DNA of 64,000 bases, from the NCBI GenBank assembly GCA_002343075.1, contig DDRH01000051.1, positions 33,506 to 97,505 of the forward strand, in the 5' to 3' direction. Under the pieces are notes generated by a model. That model was given only the letters and a program-made list of their open reading frames with translations. It was not told the DNA's origin and searched no databases. The position numbers and the translations under genes were made by a program. Of the stretch, positions 18,050-24,769 are shown in pieces; position 1 is the stretch's first letter, and each line of letters opens with the position of its first letter. Source of the stretch: Phycisphaerales bacterium UBA2421. GTDB taxonomy: Bacteria; Planctomycetota; Phycisphaerae; Tepidisphaerales; Tepidisphaeraceae.

Positions 18050-18131
18050 CGCGCCAGTTCCGACCAGCCTCCGCGTGGCACGCGTTCGCGGCCCACTTTG
18101 ACTCGTCGCTTGCGCGTGGGGTCGTGTTAGT
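18050..18131 (-). pseudogene. Degenerate copy of the 19024-19203 gene
   Basis: On the minus strand this stretch reads HDPTRKRRVKVGRE then GGWSELAR, matching NYHDPERMRRVKEGRE and GGWAELAR of the small gene at 19024. The two DNA stretches align without gaps over 82 nt (18053-18134 against about 19045-19126) with roughly 60 matches by eye. An in-frame stop replaces the Tyr codon before HDP, so this copy is broken. Confidence 0.55.
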
Positions 18132-18217
18132 TGGCTGGCGAAGGCAGATGCGGAGAACTTCGCGGCGGTGTTGGCGAAGGCAGTGAAATACGAAGCGAGG
18201 AACTGAAGGAGAGAGTC

Positions 18218-18862
18218 ATGGGAAAGAAGGCGGCAATAGTCTCGACGCCGTGGCAGTACACGCTGGACACAAGGCGCAAATTCAATCTGCTGCGAGTGCG
18301 AAATCTCGTCCAAGCATCAGATGACAAAGGATTGAGTGACAATCTTCGAAAAGACATCCTCCGAGCGGCTGTCGTCTTGCTTCATGCGACCGTTGAAGAC
18401 GTGATGCGTTCAGTATCGCGTGAACTGCTGCCACATGCTGACGCAAACGTCCTTGCCCAGATACCGTGCGCCGTGGAAGTTGGTGGCAGTCCAATCCCGA
18501 AGTTTACGCTTGCGCAGATACGCGACAAAGTTGTCGGAGGTGTGGAAAGGTACGTCAAAGCGCGAGTCAAATCGCATTTAGACAGGACGAGCTACAACAA
18601 TCGCGCCGACTTGGAGAATGCCTGCAAGCTAATACCACTTGACGCTGAAACTGCGGGAAGGCTGATACATGCGATTGAACCGATGATGAAGCGTCGGCAT
18701 GAGATAGTTCACCGCTCCGACCGCGAGGACATGGCAGAACACTTCGGGAAGCAAAAACACATCTCAAAAAAGACGGTCGAGACTTGGGTGGCATCAGTGC
18801 AAGACTTTCTCGAAGCTGTCATGCACGAGGTAAGCCATCCACCGAAAAAGGCCAAGTCGTAA
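18218..18862 (+). CDS. HEPN-domain protein (RiboL-PSP-HEPN type), 214 aa
   Basis: The mostly helical protein carries MKRRHEIVHRSDR near residue 180, an R-x4-H motif (R-HEIV-H) in a predicted helix, the hallmark of HEPN ribonucleases. The upstream helix with AAVVLLHATVEDVMR resembles RiboL-PSP-HEPN proteins, which accompany restriction and other defence genes and may cut RNA in abortive infection. GAAGGAGAG at 18205-18213 fixes ATG 18218. It follows the GmrSD-like gene by 177 nt, with a degenerate element in between, so it is probably a separate cassette. No antitoxin-like partner is obvious, although the next small frames are candidates. The RNase role is family knowledge. Confidence 0.75.
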   Translation: MGKKAAIVSTPWQYTLDTRRKFNLLRVRNLVQASDDKGLSDNLRKDILRAAVVLLHATVEDVMRSVSRELLPHADANVLAQIPCAVEVGGSPIPKFTLAQIRDKVVGGVERYVKARVKSHLDRTSYNNRADLENACKLIPLDAETAGRLIHAIEPMMKRRHEIVHRSDREDMAEHFGKQKHISKKTVETWVASVQDFLEAVMHEVSHPPKKAKS

Positions 18863-18898
18863 GTGTTCCCTCGCACGTCCAGGCGTCGATAGTGCTGG

Positions 18899-19123
18899 AT
18901 GCCAAAGCAGCAGCTAACAAAAAAACAACTCGACGACGTTGACGCGGCCTTGCCGTTCTTCGGGTACTACTCAAACCGCGAAGAGTTTGTAGTCGCTCTG
19001 AATCGTCCGCGTTGGAGTGTCGCTCATCGGACTCGGAATGCCCGAGCCAGTTCCGCCCAGCCTCCGTGCGGCCCATGCTCCCGTCCCTCTTTGACCCTCC
19101 GCATCCGCTCTGGGTCGTGGTAG
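18899..19123 (+). CDS. Possible truncated small ORF, 74 aa
   Basis: The first 45 residues (MPKQQLTKKQLDDVDAALPF onward, then YYSNREEFVVALNRPR) look like real protein. From about residue 48 the frame runs antisense through the repeated element shared with 18050-18131, and there it reads as low-complexity Pro/Ser/Arg. It starts 36 nt after the HEPN stop. It may be the remnant of a gene interrupted by the element, or an antitoxin-like companion; neither is demonstrated. Confidence 0.25.
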   Translation: MPKQQLTKKQLDDVDAALPFFGYYSNREEFVVALNRPRWSVAHRTRNARASSAQPPCGPCSRPSLTLRIRSGSW

Positions 19124-19203
19124 TTGACGGCCTTTTTGATAAATCCCTTCAGCCGCTCCATCGCGGCCTCGATCTCTGCCTGCTCGTCTCTCTCATTGCG
19201 CAT
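19024..19203 (-). CDS. Small basic protein, 59 aa, present as intact and broken copies
   Basis: The frame begins MRNERDEQAEIEAAMERLKG and ends with GGWAELARAFRVR. A GGGGGA ribosome binding site lies about 5 nt upstream of ATG 19203. The product is short, charged and helical with a conserved-looking HDPERMRRVKEGRE block, which recurs in the degenerate copy at 18050-18131. I do not know the family. It runs opposite to the neighbouring genes and is divergent from the nuclease-like gene at 19324, so 19204-19323 should contain two promoters. Recurrence of the same block on both sides of the HEPN gene suggests a mobile or cassette-border element. Confidence 0.5.
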   Translation of the reverse strand: MRNERDEQAEIEAAMERLKGFIKKAVNYHDPERMRRVKEGREHGPHGGWAELARAFRVR

Positions 19204-19323
19204 GGTGTCCCCCAGAAGTTGACGTGTATCGGTACACTGGGCTTCTTCTGCCGCTGGCGTGCCGCCTCCTTCTTCGATGGTCGGTGAACGGAAGCGATAG
19301 CAGATGAGCTTGAAGGAGGAGTC

Positions 19324-19878
19324 GTGGATGCATTCGAATCGCTGATGTCCATGCTTTTGCGGCACAACGGGTACTGGACGATTCCGAGCCTAAAGGTGGA
19401 AATCTCGAAAGCCGAGAAGCGCGAGATAGGCAGGTCAAGCTCACCGCGCTGGGAGATCGATCTTGTCGCCTACCAAGGCTCGACGAACGAGATACTTGCC
19501 GTCGAGTGCAAATCGTTTCTCGACTCTCGTGGGGTCGTCTTTCAGGATGGGCAGTTCGACCCGCCAAAGCGGTACAAGATGTTCACTGACCCAACGCTGC
19601 GAGGCGTTGTCTTGAAACGGTTGGCAACCCAGCTTGTCGAGACAGGTGCTTGCGCGAAGAACCCGAAGGTCACGCTCTGCATGGCAATCGGCAAGACCGC
19701 AAGCTGCACAGATCGCGCCGCGCTTAGCAAACACTTTGATGCGATGGGCTGGCGGCTGTTCGACGACAACTGGATCAGAACTCGGCTCGCGACCGCATCC
19801 GAACGCGGATACGAAAACGACGTGGCGTTCGTCGTCTCAAAGCTGCTGCTGCGGAAGAGGTCTACCGACAAGGAATGA
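19324..19878 (+). CDS. PD-(D/E)XK nuclease-like protein, 184 aa
   Basis: Residues about 40-60 read PRWEIDLVAYQGSTNEI then LAVECKSF. The Asp in EIDLVAY and the Glu and Lys of VECK form the D...E-x-K core seen in Mrr-like and other restriction-endonuclease folds; the rest is alpha/beta. The start is GTG 19324 behind an AAGGAGG ribosome binding site (about 19313-19319); ATG 19328 is out of frame. The protein is small for a full restriction enzyme and may act with another subunit. It lies within the island between small unknown genes, so a defence role is suggested by place only. Other possible identities are a DUF of the Holliday-junction-resolvase-like fold. Confidence 0.6.
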   Translation: MDAFESLMSMLLRHNGYWTIPSLKVEISKAEKREIGRSSSPRWEIDLVAYQGSTNEILAVECKSFLDSRGVVFQDGQFDPPKRYKMFTDPTLRGVVLKRLATQLVETGACAKNPKVTLCMAIGKTASCTDRAALSKHFDAMGWRLFDDNWIRTRLATASERGYENDVAFVVSKLLLRKRSTDKE

Positions 19879-19914
19879 CTTGGTGCGGGAGAAGGTCACG
19901 CGGATGATCTCTGC

Positions 19915-20268
19915 ATGAGCAAGCGCGATCACAAGACCTACTACAAGGTGTTTGCACTTCGAGACGGCACGGTCACTTCTGTCTTGGAGACAAGAAAGCC
20001 GTCAAAGCGAACGCTGGGGCGTGAGCCAAAGATTGATGAAGACGGAGTGTTCCTCGAATACCCGACAGATGCGATCACTTTCGAGGAACATACGGATGCT
20101 CAGCGAATCCAGAAACACATCACGATTGCGACTGCGATAAACGTGAAGCGAGCGGTGCGGAAGCTGGTGTTGCCTCCGCTGGCCGCGATCACCGAAGAAC
20201 TGTCCGCAATCCGTCGTCAACTGGATCGCATCGAGCGAAAGCTAGATGAGCACGGCAGGATTGCGTGA
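19915..20268 (+). CDS. Hypothetical protein, 117 aa
   Basis: I do not recognise a family. The N-terminal 80 residues are predicted beta-rich (YYKVFALRDGTVTSVLETRK), and the last 30 residues form a short coiled coil (EELSAIRRQLDRIERKLDEH), so the protein may oligomerise. It starts 36 nt after the nuclease-like gene on the same strand and could be its partner. No signal peptide, membrane segment or metal site is visible. Confidence 0.6.
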   Translation: MSKRDHKTYYKVFALRDGTVTSVLETRKPSKRTLGREPKIDEDGVFLEYPTDAITFEEHTDAQRIQKHITIATAINVKRAVRKLVLPPLAAITEELSAIRRQLDRIERKLDEHGRIA

Positions 20269-20340
20269 TGCAAATCGTGTTGGCGGCGTCTGGATCGCGC
20301 GGGACACGTCATGAAGAGTGCCAACCGCGCACTCGAATGG

Positions 20341-20859
20341 TCAGTTCGCAGCCGTGGCAGCGTCCAGCTGCGCAGGCAGGTACGCGATCATGCCCATGAC
20401 TTCTGCGATAGACGGGACGCGCCGCCGAACGCGGCATCGAACGAGCAGCGGGCACTGTCGCTGACGGATCAGGTCAAGCTCTTCCCCCGTGAGGGGGACT
20501 GCTTGAGCATCTCGTTGAAGGTCTGATCCGCCTGCAGCGACAACCAGATCGACATGCGCGAGTTTGTGCCGCCAGTACGTTGTGACGATTGCCGCCGTGC
20601 CCGCTTGCTGCCAGACCGAAAGAAGCCTTGCGTCGTCTGGGATGCGGAAGGCGAACGGCTGATCGTCGCAGCGACGAACGATGTCGGCCAGAACTTCGAC
20701 GCTCGCCGCGAGCGGCAGGCTGTCGGCGGGCGTGGCCAGGAGCATTTGATGGCCGTCCGTCAGGGCCGAGAGATCGCGGCTAGTCAGATCGAAAGAGAAG
20801 ACGTTGATGTCTTGGATCACAATCGCGTCGTGATACGATCTACCCGATTCGCCGTCCAC
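20341..20859 (-). CDS. Hypothetical protein next to island end, 172 aa
   Basis: The frame starts at GTG 20859 behind an AAAGGCGG stretch and reads as a plausible soluble alpha/beta protein (for example AIVIQDINVFSFDLTSRDLS and VEVLADIVRRCDDQPFAF). I do not recognise it. It is convergent with the 19915 gene and lies directly inside the tRNA-like sequence. Genes in that position of an integrated element are often integrase or excisionase, but no recombinase motif is visible here. Long plus-strand frames over the same DNA look like shadows. The reality of this gene is moderate. Confidence 0.45.
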   Translation of the reverse strand: MDGESGRSYHDAIVIQDINVFSFDLTSRDLSALTDGHQMLLATPADSLPLAASVEVLADIVRRCDDQPFAFRIPDDARLLSVWQQAGTAAIVTTYWRHKLAHVDLVVAAGGSDLQRDAQAVPLTGEELDLIRQRQCPLLVRCRVRRRVPSIAEVMGMIAYLPAQLDAATAAN

Positions 20860-20864
20860 GAACC

Positions 20865-20885
20865 GCCTTTAATGCTGCCTTTAAT
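20865..20885. repeat. Direct repeat GCCTTTAAT x2
   Basis: GCCTTTAAT at 20865-20873 and again at 20877-20885, a period of 12 bp, just inside the tRNA-like sequence. Short iterated sites of this kind near attachment sites can bind recombinase or excisionase; this is inference. Confidence 0.4.
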
Positions 20886-20904
20886 TATGTTTTCGACCGC
20901 GTTT

Positions 20905-20951
20905 TTAGCTCAAAATCGCCGTTCTTTTGGGTTCGATTCCCCGTCGCTCCA
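20905..20951 (+). other. tRNA-like 3' end, candidate island attachment site
   Basis: The stretch ends GGGTTCGATTCCC followed by GTCGCTCCA. That gives a T-loop (G53, TTCGA, C61 pattern) and an acceptor-like 3' strand TCGCTCC with discriminator A. No matching 5' acceptor (GGAGCGA or close) occurs within 90 nt upstream, so it is a 3' remnant and not a whole tRNA. A terminator follows directly. Integrative elements typically recombine in the 3' part of tRNA or tmRNA genes and leave such remnants. The accessory genes all lie to its left and core genes to its right. Whether the source is a tRNA or tmRNA cannot be decided here. Confidence 0.5.
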
Positions 20952-20961
20952 CTTACATCAA

Positions 20962-20998
20962 CCGCCGCCCGCATTTTCCTGCGTGCGGCGGCTTTCGT
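20962..20998 (+). terminator. Rho-independent-type terminator after the tRNA-like end
   Basis: CCGCCGCCCGCA (20962-20973), loop TTTTCC, TGCGTGCGGCGG (20980-20991) with one mismatch, then CTTTCGTTT. It fits a terminator of a stable RNA gene whose 5' part is now missing or elsewhere, and it also insulates the island from the next locus. Confidence 0.7.
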
Positions 20999-21048
20999 TT
21001 AACCGGCGATCTTCAGATGTCTTTTTCATCAGCGCGTGCCCTGCCCGG

Positions 21049-22818
21049 TCATTTTACCTTGTCGAGCAGCAGAAACCGGTTTGGCTGCAGTTCGTCGGTG
21101 ATGTCGTCAAAGTTGGTGGCGGTGCGTTTGTCGTTGTTGACATGATCGATCCAGAGATTCACGGGGCGCATGACGGCCAGGCGGTCGTCGTGCTTGATGA
21201 TGAGCTGCGCCTGAATCTTCGAGCGGTCGATCTTGTACCAGGCGGTGTTGCTCGCTTCCCACTTGGTTTCGCGGTTCCACTGGTCGCTGTGAAAGCAGAC
21301 CTTGAGCACTTGCGCATCGGGCTGCACCGACTTCCATCGCTCGATGGCCATCGCTTCCATCGCGGCGCGGTCGCTGCCGGTGTAGCGGTCGGGGGGAAGC
21401 GTGTTGGCGGTGATGATGCCTTCGCTTAGTTGCGCCTGCTGGTTTTTCAGGTCGGCACGGAGCGCGGCGAGCTTTTCCATGTACGGCCTGGCGGCGGCAG
21501 GATCGACTGCGTTGTAGAGATTTACCTTCTCCTCAACATAGCCGAGTTGCTGCGGAATGCCGCCGTTGAAAAAGGCGGGCTTCTGCTCGGCAACGGCGGT
21601 GGCGGCCATGTCATTCACCTGCTTGATGTCGCCGTCGATCATCGCGGGCGCTGATTGAAGCCACTGGCCAACCTGCTGGGCGAACGCCTGATAGCGCGAA
21701 TCAAAATTGACGGCCGAGCCGGCGATTTGCCTGCCCGGTTCGGTATCCTGCTTGAGGAAGTCGGCGTACTTTTCCATGATGCGATTGCGCTCGCCGCGGG
21801 CGGCGTCGGCGGTGTTGACGATCTCGACTGCCGCCGGGCGGTTGGATTGAATGAGATCGCCGTTAAACATCTGCGCCAGGCCCGCAAGGCGCTCGCGGTC
21901 GGCGGCGAAATCGGGGTAGCTGTTGACGTCGATGAGCTTTTGCAGCTGCGCGTGAACCGGGCCGAGCGCCGCGTCGGCGGCATTGATGCGCGCGACGAGG
22001 GAGTTGTATTGCTCAGCCGCTTCGGCGACGCCACGCCCATCGGCGGGGAGCTTGGCGAGGGCGTCATTGGCAAAGCCGAGTTTGCGCTGGGCTTCTGCGA
22101 TGGTGGAAACGCCGCTGTTGATCTTGCGATGGTCGAGTGCATTCTTGTCGGCGGTGGTGTTGGCTTGCTCGACGAGCTGATCGAGCGCGTTGGCGTAGCC
22201 GTCGACTTGATTGAGGTTGAACTTCGCGCCCTTGAGGACATCTTCCTGCCGGTAATCAAGCTTGGCCCCGCCGGCACCTGCGGCGGCGGCGGGCTTGGCG
22301 GGTTTACCGGGTTGCTGTGCGGGCGCTTCCTGTTTTGCGGGGGCGTCGGGCTGGGATTGCCCGGTCAGACGCGCTTCGAGCGCCTTGGCATCGGCCAGCG
22401 TCGCATCGAAGCGGGCGCGCAGCTCTTTCACAGCGGGATCGTCACCGGGAAGCTCTGCAAAGCGCGATTCGAGCGTGGGCACAGGCTGCATGGCGCTTTG
22501 CAGCCGCGACATGGCGAGCTTGCCCCTGGAACCGGCGGGCACGCCTTCGCCGGGGCCGGCGGTGTCGAGGGCCAGCTTCATGCCGGCTTCAAACTTGGTC
22601 TGATAGTTGGCGGCGTCGGCAAGCACCTGCTGCTGCCGAGCGGTGAGTTCCGCCGCCCAGGAAGCACTCGCCTCACTCACAGGCAGTGCTATGAGCAGCC
22701 CCAATACCGCCGTGAGGACTGTCGATCGACCCAACCGCTGCACAACACATTGCCCCAGACATTGCCCCAGACATTGCACGAGAGATTGCACCAGATATTG
22801 CAAAAGGCCCATTCGCAT
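21049..22818 (-). CDS. Exported coiled-coil protein of unknown function, 589 aa
   Basis: The N-terminus has an unusual n-region of tetrapeptide repeats (LVQS LVQC LGQC LGQC), then a hydrophobic segment (STVLTAVLGLLIALPV) and an ASASWA cleavage-like site, so it is probably exported. The mature part is rich in Ala, Asp and Gln, contains a Pro/Ala linker near residues 160-185 and long helices. The last 100 residues are more structured, with a Trp-rich block (WNRETKWEASNTAWYKI). I do not recognise a family. ATG 22818 is preferred because AGAGGA lies about 5 nt upstream; an in-frame ATG at 22839 precedes it. It is the first core-looking gene outside the island. Confidence 0.7.
   Translation of the reverse strand: MRMGLLQYLVQSLVQCLGQCLGQCVVQRLGRSTVLTAVLGLLIALPVSEASASWAAELTARQQQVLADAANYQTKFEAGMKLALDTAGPGEGVPAGSRGKLAMSRLQSAMQPVPTLESRFAELPGDDPAVKELRARFDATLADAKALEARLTGQSQPDAPAKQEAPAQQPGKPAKPAAAAGAGGAKLDYRQEDVLKGAKFNLNQVDGYANALDQLVEQANTTADKNALDHRKINSGVSTIAEAQRKLGFANDALAKLPADGRGVAEAAEQYNSLVARINAADAALGPVHAQLQKLIDVNSYPDFAADRERLAGLAQMFNGDLIQSNRPAAVEIVNTADAARGERNRIMEKYADFLKQDTEPGRQIAGSAVNFDSRYQAFAQQVGQWLQSAPAMIDGDIKQVNDMAATAVAEQKPAFFNGGIPQQLGYVEEKVNLYNAVDPAAARPYMEKLAALRADLKNQQAQLSEGIITANTLPPDRYTGSDRAAMEAMAIERWKSVQPDAQVLKVCFHSDQWNRETKWEASNTAWYKIDRSKIQAQLIIKHDDRLAVMRPVNLWIDHVNNDKRTATNFDDITDELQPNRFLLLDKVK
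22747..22806 (-). repeat. Five tandem 12-bp repeats in the signal-peptide coding region
   Basis: On the plus strand ACATTGCCCCAG occurs twice perfectly and then in three diverged copies (ACATTGCACGAG, AGATTGCACCAG, ATATTGCAAAAG). On the minus strand they encode four-residue repeats ending in Gln. The unit is a multiple of three, so copy-number change keeps the frame. Confidence 0.8.
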
Positions 22819-22962
22819 CGAATCCTCTTTCCAGCCCAAGTTTGCCCCGAATTGTCATCACATCATCCGCGACGCGCGACTTGCCCGCCGCGCGAAGCAA
22901 CAGTTGTTTATCTGAATGTAAGTCACCCGACAATCAAAAAGTGAGCCGGGACATAAGGAATT

Positions 22963-23472
22963 TTACTTTGGGCGCTTTTTGCCGGCTTCGCCGCTCACGC
23001 CGAAAATGTGAAACTGATGCGACAGCGGTTCAAAACCGTGTGCCTTGCAGACTTCGTCGCGCAAGGCCCGCAGCTTCTCGCTGTTAAACTCCACAACGCG
23101 CCCGGTTTCGACGCAGATGAGATAATCATTCTGCCGCCCGGCGGTGATCACTTCATAGTACGCCTGCTTGTTATCAAAGAAGACCTGCCGGAGGATGCCG
23201 GCATCCTGCAGATGCGCGAGCGTGCGATAGAGCGTCGCCCGGCTGGCGCGGTGGCCGGATTGTTGCAGCGCGCTGATGATCTGTTCCGGCTCAAAAAGCC
23301 CCTCACGACGGAGGACCGAATCGAGGATGACGGCGCGTTCGGGGGTGAACTTCAGCTTCTGCCCATGCAGGTAACGGCGAAAGACGGCGCACACCGGCTC
23401 ATACGGCATCGCCGCACGGTGAACCGACCGGCTCGACCGGGGGATGGACGGAAGAATCTTCTGGGCCGACAT
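22963..23472 (-). CDS. Fur-family regulator lacking canonical metal ligands, 169 aa
   Basis: The winged-helix part is typical of Fur: LKFTPERAVILDSVL, then SRATLYRTLAHLQDAGIL as the recognition helix region. The dimerisation part keeps NDYLICVETGRVVEF at the place where Fur, Zur and PerR have HHDHxxCxxCG. Here the His cluster reads GRQNDY and the second Cys of CxxC is Thr, and the C-terminal Cys pair is absent. Both the structural zinc site and most of the sensing site therefore seem lost. It may be a metal-independent or otherwise sensing repressor. An internal start at 23409 (MPYEPV) is possible; neither start has a strong ribosome binding site. It is divergent from the 23751 gene. Confidence 0.8.
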   Translation of the reverse strand: MSAQKILPSIPRSSRSVHRAAMPYEPVCAVFRRYLHGQKLKFTPERAVILDSVLRREGLFEPEQIISALQQSGHRASRATLYRTLAHLQDAGILRQVFFDNKQAYYEVITAGRQNDYLICVETGRVVEFNSEKLRALRDEVCKAHGFEPLSHQFHIFGVSGEAGKKRPK

Positions 23473-23750
23473 TGCAATGGATTCTACCCCAGAGTTCGGC
23501 GGCGGGAAGATCTCGCGGGCGATAACGTAAGTTTAATTGGGCAATGCAGTTATGCGATTCTGGGAGTGTCTGGGTGCGCGGTAGCTGGACGAGCCAGCCG
23601 GGCCGGGTGAGGGAGGTGGGACGGTCGATGCGTCTTTCTGACGATTGATTTCGGTTCTTCACTAACGACGGCGGTGGGAGTTGGGTCTAAGATAAGGTGG
23701 GCTGTGGTGATGAACTGCTGCGGCCGGACCATGAAAGGGAGCATGCGGAA

Positions 23751-24713
23751 ATGAATATGAAATCTTTACTGCTGGCGAGCTTCTGCGCCGCGACCTGCGC
23801 CGCTGTAACCGTGCGCGCGGAACCGGCGCAGGCGGCACCGACCGACGCGCGCGGCGCGCCGGCGGAGGCGGGTTTCGTGCCCTTCGAGTTTGCCAGCCCT
23901 TATGGTTACAGCCCGTTTACGCGCGATGCGCGCGAATACTTCGGCCAGGCACCTCTCGACTGGCCCGCGGCTGAGGTGCGCGAGTTTATGTATGCCCGGG
24001 CGCGCACGATCCTGGCGCGTTGGGAGATGATCTACGCCGGCGACCGAATCAATGAGCAGGTCGATCGGTACAAGCGGCAGTACGAGCGCTCTGATGCATT
24101 TCAGGAAGCCAAAGTCGCGGAAGATGAGGCCTGGCAGAATTTGCAGCAGGCAACGGCGTCGGTGTCGGCACGGCTGATGGACGATCCGCAGTATGCGACG
24201 AACGTCGCCCTGGCAGCCGACTTGCGCACGCGGATTGATGATCGCGCCTATGAAGACCCCAGTCTGCTCGCCGGCAAATATGTTGCGTCGTCGCAGTTTG
24301 ATCTGGCGCTCGCCCGGCTTGGTTATGCCAGACGCGCCTCAGCGCTGCGCGCCGAAGCGATGGCGGGTGATCCCACCGTGGTCGAAGCGCGCGCGAGGTT
24401 GCAACTCGCAGCGGCCAAGCGCGCTTCGCTCCAGAAAGAGTTTGAGAACAAGCTGAAGGACGATCCAAGGCTCCTTCAGCTTCGTCTCGACCAGGAAAAG
24501 GCGCAGGCCTTCCACTCCGCGGCGGCCGCATACGAGCAAAGCGCCCGCTTCACCCGGAAACAGGCATGGAAGTATGCGAGGTTTCTGCATCGCAATGATT
24601 CCTATCCCTACTATGGCTCACCCTATGCCGGCGGCGGTTATCTGCGGCCGTATGACATCGATTACGGCATCCGGCCCGTCGCGGGAACTTACGGATTCAA
24701 GCGACGTGAATGA
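23751..24713 (+). CDS. Exported hypothetical protein, 320 aa
   Basis: ATG 23751, behind AAAGGGAG, starts a clear signal peptide (MNMKSLLLASFCAATCAAV) with cleavage near AEPAQAAP. The mature protein is helical and highly charged, with many Ala, Arg and Gln (for example ARLQLAAAKRASLQKEFENK), and ends in a Tyr/Gly-rich tail (YPYYGSPYAGGGYLRPY). It is probably periplasmic. I do not recognise a family. It is divergent from the Fur-like gene and convergent with miaB. Confidence 0.7.
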   Translation: MNMKSLLLASFCAATCAAVTVRAEPAQAAPTDARGAPAEAGFVPFEFASPYGYSPFTRDAREYFGQAPLDWPAAEVREFMYARARTILARWEMIYAGDRINEQVDRYKRQYERSDAFQEAKVAEDEAWQNLQQATASVSARLMDDPQYATNVALAADLRTRIDDRAYEDPSLLAGKYVASSQFDLALARLGYARRASALRAEAMAGDPTVVEARARLQLAAAKRASLQKEFENKLKDDPRLLQLRLDQEKAQAFHSAAAAYEQSARFTRKQAWKYARFLHRNDSYPYYGSPYAGGGYLRPYDIDYGIRPVAGTYGFKRRE

Positions 24714-24769
24714 TCAACCGCGCGATTGATCAGATGATTGATCAGACCATCGCCTAATCAGACGCATAA

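Noticed and set aside
20554..21429. 291-codon plus-strand frame across the island end
   Set aside because: It crosses the tRNA-like end and terminator and then runs antisense to the exported protein gene, so it cannot be a single real gene.
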